Assembly (NCBI GenBank): GCA_950096985.1
Contig: CATNBA010000001.1
Coordinates: forward strand, 62,001-126,000
DNA: 64,000 nt
Source: an uncultured Candidatus Melainabacteria bacterium
GTDB taxonomy: Bacteria; Cyanobacteriota; Vampirovibrionia; Gastranaerophilales; Gastranaerophilaceae
Direction: 5' to 3'
A program made the position numbers and the translations under genes. Position 1 is the stretch's first letter. Every line of letters starts with the position of its first letter. The notes under the pieces are model-generated. The model was not told where the DNA came from. It did not search any database and saw only the letters and a program-made list of their open reading frames with translations. Below, in pieces: positions 43,548 to 52,360 of the stretch.

Positions 43548-46500
43548 CTAGTCATCAATGCTTGATGCGGATATATTCTGAAGTGCCTCTGCCACTGCTT
43601 CGCCTTTTTCAAGCAAACTTAGGTATAATAACTTATTAGCTGTTGCTTTATCAAGGTTTACAAACTGAGCTCCGGCTTTTACATCACTCGCTGATACAAC
43701 CTTAACTTCAGCATTAACTTCCAAATCGCCATATTTGATGTGAACAGGAACAACGTCGCCAACTTTCAATTTTTTATTGTGTTTAAGAGAAACACCGCCT
43801 CTTGAAATATCTGTTACGGCAATTACGTTTTCATTGTTGGATTCAAATACTACAGGATTTTCTGTTTCATCTGTATTAAATCTCATATATTGACGTTTAT
43901 CAATTGAATCAACTTTGTCAGTAACAACACGTTGTTTATACAAATCTTTAAAGTCAACAACTGGTATTTCGGGTTTGTCATCATCAGTGTCTGTATCCGT
44001 GTCTGTATCTAAGTCAGTATCTGTATCAATGTCTGTGTCTGTATCGACGTCTGTATCGGTATCCGTGTCAATATCAGTATCAGTATCGATATCTGTGTCC
44101 GTATCGGCATCGGTATCGGTATCGGTATCGTTGTCAGTGTCTGTGTCGTTATCGGTATCTGTATCGGTATCAGTATCCACATCGGTGTCACTGTCAGTAT
44201 CCGTGTCAATGTCTGTGTCTGTATCGACGTCTGTATCGGTATCCGTGTCAATATCAGTATCGGTATCTATATCTGTGTCCGTATCGACATCGGTATCGGT
44301 ATCGTTGTCAGTATCTGTGTCGTTATCGGTATCAATATCTGTGTCAGTATCCACATCGGTGTCACTGTCAGTATCCGTGTCAATGTCTGTGTCTGTATCG
44401 ACGTCTGTGTCCGTATCGGTGTCAATATCAGTATCAGTATCAATATCAGTGTCTGTATCGGCATCTGTATCGGTATCGTTGTCAGTATCTGTGTCGTTAT
44501 CGGTATCAATATCTGTATCAGTATCCACATCGGTGTCACTGTCTGTATCTGTGTCAATGTCGGTATCGGTATCGATATCTGTATCAGTATCGGTGTCAAT
44601 ATCCGTGTCGGTATCAATATCTGTATCGGTATCGGCATCTGTATCAGTATCATTATCTGTGTCTGTATCATTATCTAACGGATAATCAGGTTCGTCTTCA
44701 GGTATAACAAGGTTATCATCATCTTCTTCGCCGCCTTGTTTATCCGGATCTTTACCGCCGTTTACACCATCATAATCAGGGTCAAATCCTTGTTGGCTGC
44801 CACCATAATAGTAGTTGCGTTCGTCTTCATCTCTACCAATTGCAGTAACATCTTCAGGCCTTACTGCTTTTGCTCTGATAGAAATTGGTTTTGAAGAATT
44901 ACTTGCATTTTTAATTGTTGTAGTTGTATCGTCTTTTACATAGTATGAAGGATTAAATTTATGCCCTGTTGAATTTGCGGGACCTTCATTAGGAACTTCT
45001 CCTCTATGTTTTCCCATATTAAAGTAATATCCGCCGGCATAAGCATTATCTGCAACAAGTGTTAAATCCTGTTCAGAGCTGGGTCTGCCATTTCCTTGAC
45101 CTCTAATTGTACCATTTTTAACTACAATTGTAGAGTCTGATGCATGTTCATATTCAGGTTTTTCGCCTTCATTCCAATAACTTCCTAAGTCTAAAGCAAC
45201 AAGTTTAACTTTTGTAGGATGTATATTAGTGTTTGTACCGTAGTAATCTGTTGAATATTTTGTAGTTTCACCTAAATGATTAATGTATAAGTTTTTACCG
45301 CGAGTTGTAATATTAATTTCTTTATTTGCAGTAACTTCGTCAATATATGTATCACCTGAAAATTCAGCGTTTACATTGCCTTCTCTTGAAATCATTGCGC
45401 AAACATTTGTATTAACTTTATTATTTCCGTTATCAAGACCTTTAACATTAATATCACCAATTGCAAGCATATCTACGCCTTGAGAAGGTTTGTTTTCAGG
45501 ATCTAAAACATGAGGATTTCTTGCATCATCACCATTGAAAATAGGTGATACACCGTTTTGTCTGAATGTTAAAGCTTTACCTGTTTCACCAATTTTACCG
45601 CTTGCAATCAAAGAAATACCGGTTCCTTCAACATTAGGGTTAGCTGAATTTGATGCTCTGTTTACAATATTATATGGATTGCTTGCATTAGTTTTTGTAC
45701 CGTTATTGGAAAGGTTACCTGAACCATCTGCAAGAAGAATTACTCTACCATCAGCTTTAATCTGGTCAACACGCATATCTGTGTCTAAACTTGCCATGTT
45801 AACCAACGAAGTATTTCTTGAACCTTTTGTACTTAAAGCTTTAATATTACCTGCAATATTAGTATTGATAGATTTTGTCAAATCTCTTGCTGTAGTACCT
45901 ATACCTGTACAAACACCATCAGCGCAAGGTCCGACTTCAGTACCAATTTTACCATTTTGTACATTGATATCAAGATTTGCATTGTTAGTTGTTTTGATTA
46001 ATGTTTTATTAACACCGTTATTTAACAAATCACCGTTTTTAACAGTAATATTAACTTTTGCATTAGAAGTTATATTGTCATTAACATTTGCATGACCGAT
46101 TTTCATATCGGAATTTTCGTTAACAAATCTGACAGATGCAGCTGCATTCGTATTGGTAACTTTACCCTTAATGTCCATATTGCCGCTGTTATAATTTTCA
46201 ACCAGCAATGAAGAACCGTTTGAAGTAATGTTACCTGTATTATCAACAAGCAATTGACCTTTGTTATTTGTAAAAGTCATAGAACCGTTGTTATTAGTAA
46301 CATTATGAGCAATTCTCATGCCTGTACCGTTGTTTGTAAACAACAAATTTCCGTTGTTTCTGACATCACCGGATGTTCCAACAAGCAATTGACCGCCATT
46401 GTTTGTAACAGTTAAATTGCCGTTACGGTTAAATAATTGTCCGTTAATATTAACACCATTAGCTCCTGTATTTGTAATTGTTGTATTACCACTCAAAGCA

Positions 46501-47498
46501 TGGTTTCTAACTTTACCAGTATTCCCAATTGATGTACCTGTTACTGATTTAATTACAATATTACCGTTAGAGCTTGCAAGTGTATTACCAGAATTTGTGT
46601 TACTTGCATTAACAAGATTATTAAACAAAGTTGTTGCAGCATTGTCTGTTTTTATAACAGTTGCATCATTCACTCCCGCGAGCAAAATACCGTTAATACC
46701 GACAGAACCTGCATTAATATTTACATTACCTCTTGCAGCAACTTTACCGCCATTTTCAACAGTGAAAGCTTTAGTGCCGTCAATTGATAAAACATTACCT
46801 GCACCGTCGGTTAATGTGTTAATATTGAATGTTTTATTAGTTGTGACCGCAAGATTTTTACCATAGTCATATTCAGTAGGAATTATTACAGAAGTTCCTT
46901 CAGGATTGTTTGCATCATAACTTACATCATAATTTGTGACATAATATTGGCTTTTGGCAGGTAAATCTAAATATTTTGATAAATTATTATATGAATTTTG
47001 AGTTGGAGTTACAACTGATAAATTGCCAACATTTAAAACACCTGATTGTCCGACAACCATTCCTCCCGGTGTAATAAACATCATATTTCCGTTTGTTTTT
47101 AAAGCACCGTTTACACCTTGTAAAGCATTAACAATACCATTAATATTTACACCATTGTTGACTAAAGCTACAAATGTATCAATATTGCCCTTACCGTCAA
47201 CTAATGTTAGGTCATTACCTGTTCCTGATTGTGATTGAGTTAAATAATTATATATGAAATTTAATACATGCCCTTGATCAAGGTTTATTTGACCAAACTG
47301 CTTAAATCCGACATCACCATTAACAGCATCGGGCCTAATATTCCAAGTATTTTCACCACCATTTGGCTTAATAGAACTTCCATCCGCATTAGTGATAGTT
47401 GATGCTAGCACCTGAAATGCAAAAGACTGCTGCATTACAAGCAGTAAACTTAATATAAATGCTGTTAACCTTTTTTTATTTAATGTAATTATTTTCAT
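43548..47498 (-). CDS. giant filamentous adhesin with C-terminal PilZ domain
   Basis: A 1316-residue exported protein. It has a long signal peptide (LTAFILSLLLVMQQSFAF), then a TPS/haemagglutination-type domain (about 40-190, with GKGNIDTFVALVNNGVNING and MFITPGGMVVGQSGVLNVG) and a beta-helical Asn/Gly-rich body to about 630. A less repetitive region leads to a (Thr-Asp)n tract (about 941-1173). The last ~115 residues form a PilZ-like domain with RQYMR and DISRGG, the two c-di-GMP-binding motifs. It resembles LktA-type filamentous adhesins. ATG 47498 has GAGGT upstream. PilZ on a secreted protein is unexpected. Confidence 0.85.
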   Translation of the reverse strand: MKIITLNKKRLTAFILSLLLVMQQSFAFQVLASTITNADGSSIKPNGGENTWNIRPDAVNGDVGFKQFGQINLDQGHVLNFIYNYLTQSQSGTGNDLTLVDGKGNIDTFVALVNNGVNINGIVNALQGVNGALKTNGNMMFITPGGMVVGQSGVLNVGNLSVVTPTQNSYNNLSKYLDLPAKSQYYVTNYDVSYDANNPEGTSVIIPTEYDYGKNLAVTTNKTFNINTLTDGAGNVLSIDGTKAFTVENGGKVAARGNVNINAGSVGINGILLAGVNDATVIKTDNAATTLFNNLVNASNTNSGNTLASSNGNIVIKSVTGTSIGNTGKVRNHALSGNTTITNTGANGVNINGQLFNRNGNLTVTNNGGQLLVGTSGDVRNNGNLLFTNNGTGMRIAHNVTNNNGSMTFTNNKGQLLVDNTGNITSNGSSLLVENYNSGNMDIKGKVTNTNAAASVRFVNENSDMKIGHANVNDNITSNAKVNITVKNGDLLNNGVNKTLIKTTNNANLDINVQNGKIGTEVGPCADGVCTGIGTTARDLTKSINTNIAGNIKALSTKGSRNTSLVNMASLDTDMRVDQIKADGRVILLADGSGNLSNNGTKTNASNPYNIVNRASNSANPNVEGTGISLIASGKIGETGKALTFRQNGVSPIFNGDDARNPHVLDPENKPSQGVDMLAIGDINVKGLDNGNNKVNTNVCAMISREGNVNAEFSGDTYIDEVTANKEINITTRGKNLYINHLGETTKYSTDYYGTNTNIHPTKVKLVALDLGSYWNEGEKPEYEHASDSTIVVKNGTIRGQGNGRPSSEQDLTLVADNAYAGGYYFNMGKHRGEVPNEGPANSTGHKFNPSYYVKDDTTTTIKNASNSSKPISIRAKAVRPEDVTAIGRDEDERNYYYGGSQQGFDPDYDGVNGGKDPDKQGGEEDDDNLVIPEDEPDYPLDNDTDTDNDTDTDADTDTDIDTDTDIDTDTDTDIDTDTDIDTDTDSDTDVDTDTDIDTDNDTDTDNDTDTDADTDTDIDTDTDIDTDTDTDVDTDTDIDTDTDSDTDVDTDTDIDTDNDTDTDNDTDTDVDTDTDIDTDTDIDTDTDTDVDTDTDIDTDTDSDTDVDTDTDTDTDNDTDTDNDTDTDTDADTDTDIDTDTDIDTDTDTDVDTDTDIDTDTDLDTDTDTDTDDDKPEIPVVDFKDLYKQRVVTDKVDSIDKRQYMRFNTDETENPVVFESNNENVIAVTDISRGGVSLKHNKKLKVGDVVPVHIKYGDLEVNAEVKVVSASDVKAGAQFVNLDKATANKLLYLSLLEKGEAVAEALQNISASSIDD
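43980..44675 (-). repeat. (Thr-Asp)n tract, four 174-bp units
   Basis: Coding sequence for alternating Asp-Thr with sparse Asn, Ala, Ile, Val and Ser substitutions. The order of the substitutions recurs every 58 residues (174 bp), giving four nearly identical higher-order units. It forms a negatively charged, possibly Ca2+-binding stalk and is prone to length change by recombination. Confidence 0.85.
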
Positions 47499-47526
47499 TT
47501 GTGACCTCGTTTTGCACATGACACTA

Positions 47527-47555
47527 TTCATATATATAAACGGTTTTCATGTCAA
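47527..47555 (-). promoter_or_regulatory. promoter of the adhesin gene
   Basis: TTGACA (47555-47550) and an AT-rich -10 region (TATATG or TATGAA) 15-17 bases on. The core TTTTGACATGAAAA is repeated in front of the 926-residue gene. Confidence 0.6.
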
Positions 47556-47610
47556 AAACTTTACTTTTTTTTGCTTGGTTTTTACAAAAATTAATATTAT
47601 AATACAATGC

Positions 47611-47636
47611 TAAAAAGGGGCAAATGCCCCCTTTTC
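47611..47636 (-). terminator. terminator after the 926-residue gene
   Basis: Leftward GGGGGCATTTGCCCC followed by TTTTT. Confidence 0.85.
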
Positions 47637-50417
47637 TTATGATTTTATCGTACCTTGCGCTTGTGCTATACGTTTTCCTTGTGGAATATTAACTTTTTGA
47701 CCGCTTCCCCCTCCTTTTGTTCCTTGTGGAATGGAATCATATAACGTTTCCCAATCAGTTTTCAGTGAACACTTTTGACCGTTGATTGTTATTTCAGGAA
47801 GGGCAACAAAAATATCACGATTTTGTTCATTCCTTGGCATATTTGTTCCATTTAATCCCAATGCCTCTTTATATGCCTTCACAAAATCTTTTTCAGAAGT
47901 TCCTGCAGGCAAATTATAAAGAGAAGTATAAGCATTGAGATATCGCCATTTTACAGCAGGTTTAGATTTGATATCTGTACCGACTTCAAGTTGACCTCTG
48001 CGCGTTTGTACCGATGTAAATTGTGGTATTTCAATTGATAAATTATCTTCAATAGTTTCTTGATGTTCTACCAATCTGGTTAAATTAAAGATATCATCAA
48101 TATTACGACCGCGCTCATGAACTCCGCCCATCGTAGCCAGACCTCTAACACCTCCTGCAATACCACCTAAAATACCGGCATTTGCTGCAGTTTTGAGATG
48201 ATTATTTCCACTGCCACGATAATCTTGTCCTTCGACTCTAACTTCTCCGGAAAACTCCTGGCCTTCTGCTAAAATCTGTCCGTTATAATCTTGACCTTCA
48301 ACTGTAATATTTTTATTAACTGTTTTTGTAAATTCCTCACCATCGGAAGTATATTTAAATGTTGTAGAATCGTGTATCACTCTATCATCAGTTTTACCAC
48401 TGTAATTCAACCATCTGTTATCAGTTTTTCCTGAATAACCAACCATCTGAGGTAATGTTGTACCTGCAATATTAACTGCACCGGCAAGTAATGAACCCAT
48501 ACCACCCGTTAATATACCAATACCGGCGCCTATGCCTGCATTTTTAAGAACGTGTAATAGTCTCTTACCGTAAGTTGTATTGCTGTCAGCAGAATAACCT
48601 GCTGATTTAACCATATTTCTTAGTGCGTTAAGTTCTTTATTATCAATTTTGCCATTATTATTACCTATAATATTAGCAAATTGTAAAGTTCCTGTTTTAC
48701 CATATGGTGATGGTAAATTCATCTCCAAAACACTTCGTCCTTCTTGCAATGTTAAATTTAAATCTTTCAAAAAGGCTTCTTTTCGTGTTTTATCATCTCC
48801 GAACAAAACATTCATTTCAGCATCAGTGGCTCTTGATGGGTCACAACAAATACCCATAAATGTTTGCCATTTGTCTTGACTAAATTTGAAATATCTGGTT
48901 TTTCCGTCAATATCAGCTTTAAAATAACCATCCTCATTTTCTTTAAAGTTAGCAACGTCAGTTATTTCATCACATAACATCTCAGGACAGGCTTTTACCA
49001 ATTCGCGACCTTTATTACCGATATCATTATGAATTTTACCATCTTCAAACGCACCTTTTCTGCCCTTTTTGGAAAAATATACTGTTGTATTTGGTACATC
49101 TTGTGTCACCTGTTGATTTTTAGTAAAATCTTTTGCCTGCTGTTCAATAAAGTATTTATCATCTTTAAGAACTTGTACGGTAGATCTGTTATTCATTACC
49201 TCATAAGTAGCCATAAGTCTTAAAAGATTATTTGAATCATAGCCACTTGCCTCAGCAACACAAATAAGTGCACCTTTTCGTTTTAAACTATCTGGTAAGT
49301 CGTCAAATGATGATGAAAGCCCAATAATATCGGCATCTTTAAGAGCTTTTAATATAGCTTGCTGATCTTCAAAAGTTTCAGAATTTTGAATTTGAGTAAC
49401 TAAATTATTTAGTTTTCCTCTATCTTCTTTATTTGCGTATTTATCTATATATAGCTGTACAATATCAGCTGCATCTCGTTTTGCTTTTTTCTCTTTTGTA
49501 CCGCCCATAGTTGTCTTATATTCCAACAACTCATTCATTTTTTTGTCAATTTTACCATTATATTTTCTTTCAGCAATATAAAGATCAATTGCATCTCTCA
49601 TATCTGAATCCGCATTTGCAACCAATTCCGAATATGCTTCTCTTGCATCTTTTTCTACCTGTTTTCGACCAAATTTGCTGTCACGTAAATTTTCAGGAAC
49701 ATCTACCATTCCTTCTTTTGTTGTAGAAGTAGTTGTAACACCAGCCTCTACTGATGCTGATCTCGGGTTTGATGCTTCGAAAGAAGTTTCACCAATCTGT
49801 TCTTTTAAAATATCGTTTATAATAGCTTCATTCTGTACTGCAAACCTTTTACCACCTTGTTCTGTCGGTTGTTCAACTATAGCACCATCTTCTTTTAATT
49901 TTGCAATTACAGCCTGGTCTGAATTCGGTGTAAATTCTACAAATTTAGACGCTTTAGGATCAACAAAACTTTCTTGATGCAATTTTGCAAAAGAAGCTAG
50001 AGCATTATTTAAAGCTGCTTGATTACTAAAGTTTATATTACCATCCTTATCTATAGTCAAACCTTGTTGATTACTCAAGAATGTATTAAACGCAGTTTTT
50101 AAATTTTCATCAGTAAGACCCATTCTTTCAATTATATTTGCCACTGATATAGAGTATGATTTTTGCGGAGTGCCGACAACTTCTCCTTTTGGCTGAGATG
50201 TTGTTCTCTCGATAATTGTACCTTTACCATCAACTTTATATATCTTGGCAGCATCACCATCTTTTACATAACAGCTATCAGGAAAAATATTAATGTTATT
50301 TCCGGCAACAAAATATTGATTACCTTGCTGCTTGACTCGTCCTTCTTCAATCCATTGTTGAACCTGTTGCGGGTTTACTTTTTTAATGTACTCAGAACTT
50401 AATTGCTGCACACTCAT
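47637..50417 (-). CDS. 926-residue protein of unknown function
   Basis: Not recognised. No signal peptide. The first ~250 residues are helical with repeated motifs around ANIIERMGLTDENLK. A possible EF-hand-like loop lies near residue 592 (NNNGKIDNKEL). Two glycine-zipper-like hydrophobic stretches (GIGAGIGILTGGMGSLLAGA near 630 and ILGGIAGGVRGLATMGG near 760) flank three copies of a EGQ[DE][YF].G motif. Such glycine zippers occur in membrane-inserting or effector proteins. It shares a promoter motif with the adhesin and sits next to it, so a surface or secreted-effector role is an inference only. Confidence 0.6.
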   Translation of the reverse strand: MSVQQLSSEYIKKVNPQQVQQWIEEGRVKQQGNQYFVAGNNINIFPDSCYVKDGDAAKIYKVDGKGTIIERTTSQPKGEVVGTPQKSYSISVANIIERMGLTDENLKTAFNTFLSNQQGLTIDKDGNINFSNQAALNNALASFAKLHQESFVDPKASKFVEFTPNSDQAVIAKLKEDGAIVEQPTEQGGKRFAVQNEAIINDILKEQIGETSFEASNPRSASVEAGVTTTSTTKEGMVDVPENLRDSKFGRKQVEKDAREAYSELVANADSDMRDAIDLYIAERKYNGKIDKKMNELLEYKTTMGGTKEKKAKRDAADIVQLYIDKYANKEDRGKLNNLVTQIQNSETFEDQQAILKALKDADIIGLSSSFDDLPDSLKRKGALICVAEASGYDSNNLLRLMATYEVMNNRSTVQVLKDDKYFIEQQAKDFTKNQQVTQDVPNTTVYFSKKGRKGAFEDGKIHNDIGNKGRELVKACPEMLCDEITDVANFKENEDGYFKADIDGKTRYFKFSQDKWQTFMGICCDPSRATDAEMNVLFGDDKTRKEAFLKDLNLTLQEGRSVLEMNLPSPYGKTGTLQFANIIGNNNGKIDNKELNALRNMVKSAGYSADSNTTYGKRLLHVLKNAGIGAGIGILTGGMGSLLAGAVNIAGTTLPQMVGYSGKTDNRWLNYSGKTDDRVIHDSTTFKYTSDGEEFTKTVNKNITVEGQDYNGQILAEGQEFSGEVRVEGQDYRGSGNNHLKTAANAGILGGIAGGVRGLATMGGVHERGRNIDDIFNLTRLVEHQETIEDNLSIEIPQFTSVQTRRGQLEVGTDIKSKPAVKWRYLNAYTSLYNLPAGTSEKDFVKAYKEALGLNGTNMPRNEQNRDIFVALPEITINGQKCSLKTDWETLYDSIPQGTKGGGSGQKVNIPQGKRIAQAQGTIKS

Positions 50418-50509
50418 AGTTTCGTCCTTTCAAAACTTTGCATGATAAATATACTTATACTTCTCTATGTCTATGTAAAAACATTTTTTAAACTGAAATT
50501 GCGCTCATG

Positions 50510-50538
50510 GTAATATTCTTTACAATTTTTCATGTCAA
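50510..50538 (-). promoter_or_regulatory. promoter of the 926-residue gene
   Basis: TTGACA (50538-50533), a 17-base spacer and TATTAC (50515-50510). The core TTTTGACATGAAAA matches the adhesin promoter. Confidence 0.6.
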
Positions 50539-50881
50539 AAGTAGTGTTTTTGCACGAATATAGAGCTTTTTAACCTTTTACATTTCGTAATATTATATAT
50601 TATTGAAATATAAAATATATACCTTTAAGGAATTTATACAATTTTTATACTGCACACATTCCTTCTAAAATTCATAACGGCAGAAATATTTAAAACTTTA
50701 ATAATAAACTTCTACTTGTTACATTTATTTACAAACAAGACAAAATAACAAAAAAAGAGCCTTTCGGCTCTTATCTTAATTGGTGGAGTTATTCACGCAA
50801 CGCTCGAACATTTTTGAAATTTCCGAGCTTGCGAGTTGATATTCGCAATCGCTTATTTTTCTTAACAATAAAAGTTGCTGC
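50539..50881. other. gap at the prophage/host border
   Basis: AT-rich DNA with no clear gene. It holds a terminator at 50753-50774 (AGAGCC/GGCTCT with T-run leftward). It also holds a leftward 38-codon open stretch (about 50780-50895, with ISDCEYQLASSEISKMFERC) that overlaps the end of the 50882 gene and may be a tiny coupled ORF. No attachment-site repeat could be verified because the other prophage end is outside the window. Confidence 0.4.
50753..50774 (-). terminator. rho-independent terminator
   Basis: Leftward AAGAGCCGAAAGGCTCTT followed by TTTTT. It closes the leftward transcription from the prophage side. Confidence 0.8.
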
Positions 50882-51151
50882 TTAAAGCTCAAGCATTGCG
50901 ATAATTGCTTCAAGTTCTTTTTTAATCATAATTTTACATTTTTTGTCTAACGCTTTGAACTTTTTTGCAGTGATAATTGCTGCAAGCAAAAGTTGTGTGC
51001 TTGTCATAATTTGATTAAATAACGATGTGACAATGTTTTTTGTTTCCCAAAAGTTTTTCCATATCGGAAGAAATTCTTCAAAATCGTTTTCCATTTCTTT
51101 ACCGAAAGTAAATTCTTTCATATTTACAACTTTGTCTTTGTCTTTTTTCAT
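50882..51151 (-). CDS. small helical protein at the prophage edge
   Basis: An 89-residue protein, not recognised. The N-terminus is charged (MKKDKDKVVNMKEFTFGKEM). Then comes a hydrophobic/amphipathic stretch (SLFNQIMTSTQLLLAAIITA) and a basic helical tail. TATAAT lies 7 bases before ATG 51151 with no ribosome site, a leaderless layout. The single hydrophobic helix is compatible with a small membrane or phasin-like protein. Whether it belongs to host or phage is unclear. Confidence 0.5.
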   Translation of the reverse strand: MKKDKDKVVNMKEFTFGKEMENDFEEFLPIWKNFWETKNIVTSLFNQIMTSTQLLLAAIITAKKFKALDKKCKIMIKKELEAIIAMLEL

Positions 51152-51207
51152 AAATGGAATTATAACATAAAAATTCATGCGTCCCGGAATATCTAAAAAA
51201 TTGAACC

Positions 51208-51229
51208 ATTTTGTTGACGTCAACAAAAT
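51208..51229. promoter_or_regulatory. perfect 22-bp palindrome, operator candidate
   Basis: ATTTTGTTGACGTCAACAAAAT (11 + 11 bases, no mismatch) centred on GACGTC, 44 bases upstream of the -10 box of the 50882 gene. It has the size and symmetry of a dimeric repressor operator. Confidence 0.5.
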
Positions 51230-51590
51230 ATCGAATGTCTTGTTATTGCTTCATTTTGATTTATAACTTATTGTTTTTCTTCTTGGTTTGAGGGACTTCT
51301 GTCCCGATTTGTCCAGTTTGATTTTATTTTTTCGCAGAAAATATTCCGCAAAAATATTCCGATTGAGAAAAGAAAACGTTGAAAAAATTTTCCTGCATAA
51401 ATTTTTGATGTGCATTTCGCTTTTATAGCGTGCCTTTTGAGGTTGAGGGCAAAACCTGCAAAACATGCACAAAAATTTCTTCATAAAATGAGTGAAGGAA
51501 CGCGAGTTTCTCTACCCGCATGACCCGGTGGGGCGGGGAAGTACCTTGAGGGGCTAAAACCCGCTAAAATAGGCACTTTTCGCCATTTAA

Positions 51591-51625
51591 CAATAAAAAA
51601 GCACTGACAGCACACGCTTTCAGTG
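51591..51625 (-). terminator. terminator of the phage lysis region
   Basis: AAGCACTGA/TCAGTGCTT stem with the leftward tail TTTTTTA. Confidence 0.75.
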
Positions 51626-51687
51626 CTTCAATTGTTGCTGTTAGCTATAAGAATGAAGAAAAGAATTCTGTTTTGTGTTCATAATAC

Positions 51688-51716
51688 AAAGCCCGCTCAA
51701 TTATTCAAGCGGGCTG
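51688..51716 (-). terminator. terminator after the endolysin gene
   Basis: GCCCGCTTGA/TCAAGCGGGC-type stem (GCCCGCT/AGCGGGC) followed leftward by TTTGTATT. Confidence 0.65.
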
Positions 51717-51756
51717 CTGCACTATATAACAGGAGAAAGAATGAAGAAGAATGTTT

Positions 51757-52242
51757 TTATAATGTTTGAATAAACTTTGCAACTGCGTTCAATCTATTCA
51801 ACCAACCGTTCAGAAACTTCTTTTGATTTCCGTATTTTGCAAACTCATAATATTTCGCCCTTTTTGCTTCAATATACTTTTCGGGGAATTTATATTCAGC
51901 AGCTTTCAGAAATTCTTCGTTGCGTGTCATTCCTGTTGCTTTGACAATACCTGTCCCCATATTGACAGCAGTGTCGAAACAAAGAACAGCGAATTTCTTT
52001 GACATCTTTTCGCAGCCTGATTTCAACCAGTATTGCTTATAATAAATGTCTTCAACTTCTGCTTGTGTAATATAGCGGACTGATTTTGCTTGCATTCCTT
52101 TTGATTTCAAATATGAATTGTATGTGTTCTGAGTAATTCCTTTGTTTGTTGCTCCGCCTTTGTCGTCGGGGTCATTGACAAAACCGCCTTCCCATTTCAA
52201 AACAAACGCAAGAGCTTTTTTGAAAAGTTCGTTGTATTGCAT
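51757..52242 (-). CDS. phage endolysin, glycoside hydrolase 108 family
   Basis: A 161-residue muramidase. The N-terminus FVLKWEGGFVNDPDDKGGAT carries the catalytic Glu of the EGG motif. TNKGITQNTY and CFDTAVNMG are typical, and the C-terminal half matches the small peptidoglycan-binding domain that accompanies GH108. It would cut peptidoglycan at the end of the lytic cycle. No signal peptide, so it needs a holin. It follows a 31-residue ORF by 3 bases. Confidence 0.88.
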   Translation of the reverse strand: MQYNELFKKALAFVLKWEGGFVNDPDDKGGATNKGITQNTYNSYLKSKGMQAKSVRYITQAEVEDIYYKQYWLKSGCEKMSKKFAVLCFDTAVNMGTGIVKATGMTRNEEFLKAAEYKFPEKYIEAKRAKYYEFAKYGNQKKFLNGWLNRLNAVAKFIQTL

Positions 52243-52245
52243 AAT

Positions 52246-52341
52246 TTAACCCCCTTTGCAATTTATCATTGCGTAATATACAAACGACCACATCTGAACA
52301 ATTCGTCCGTTGTGATTTATTTCAATGATTTCTTGTTCCAT
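52246..52341 (-). CDS. 31-residue phage peptide
   Basis: A short ORF from ATG 52341 with AAAGGAG 8 bases upstream. The peptide starts MEQEIIEINHNGRIVQ and ends MINCKGG. Its stop is 3 bases before the endolysin start and its 3' end contains the endolysin ribosome site (GGGGGT), so translation is probably coupled. The function is unknown. Confidence 0.5.
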   Translation of the reverse strand: MEQEIIEINHNGRIVQMWSFVYYAMINCKGG

Positions 52342-52360
52342 TGTGTAAACTCCTTTTTAT

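Larger units (their letters stand above)
51152..51756. other. gene-poor stretch with palindrome and terminators
   Basis: There is a -10 box TATAAT (51164-51159, leftward), a perfect 22-bp palindrome (51208-51229), a weak leftward ORF (51251-51484, basic, Cys-rich, no ribosome site, not accepted as a gene), a G/C-rich patch (about 51515-51565) unlike the surroundings, and two terminator hairpins. This is the downstream end of the leftward phage transcription unit. Confidence 0.5.

Noticed and set aside
43980..44675. Possible CRISPR array because of regular repeats
   Set aside because: The repeats are coding, continuous and without unique spacers; no cas genes are in the window.
43915..44685. 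Long + strand open frame of alternating Ser-Val
   Set aside because: It is the antisense shadow of the Thr-Asp coding tract; no ribosome site and no independent coding signal.
51251..51484. Leftward 77-codon frame, basic and Cys-rich
   Set aside because: No ribosome site or promoter spacing, odd composition, and it lies in a patch with terminators; not accepted as a gene.
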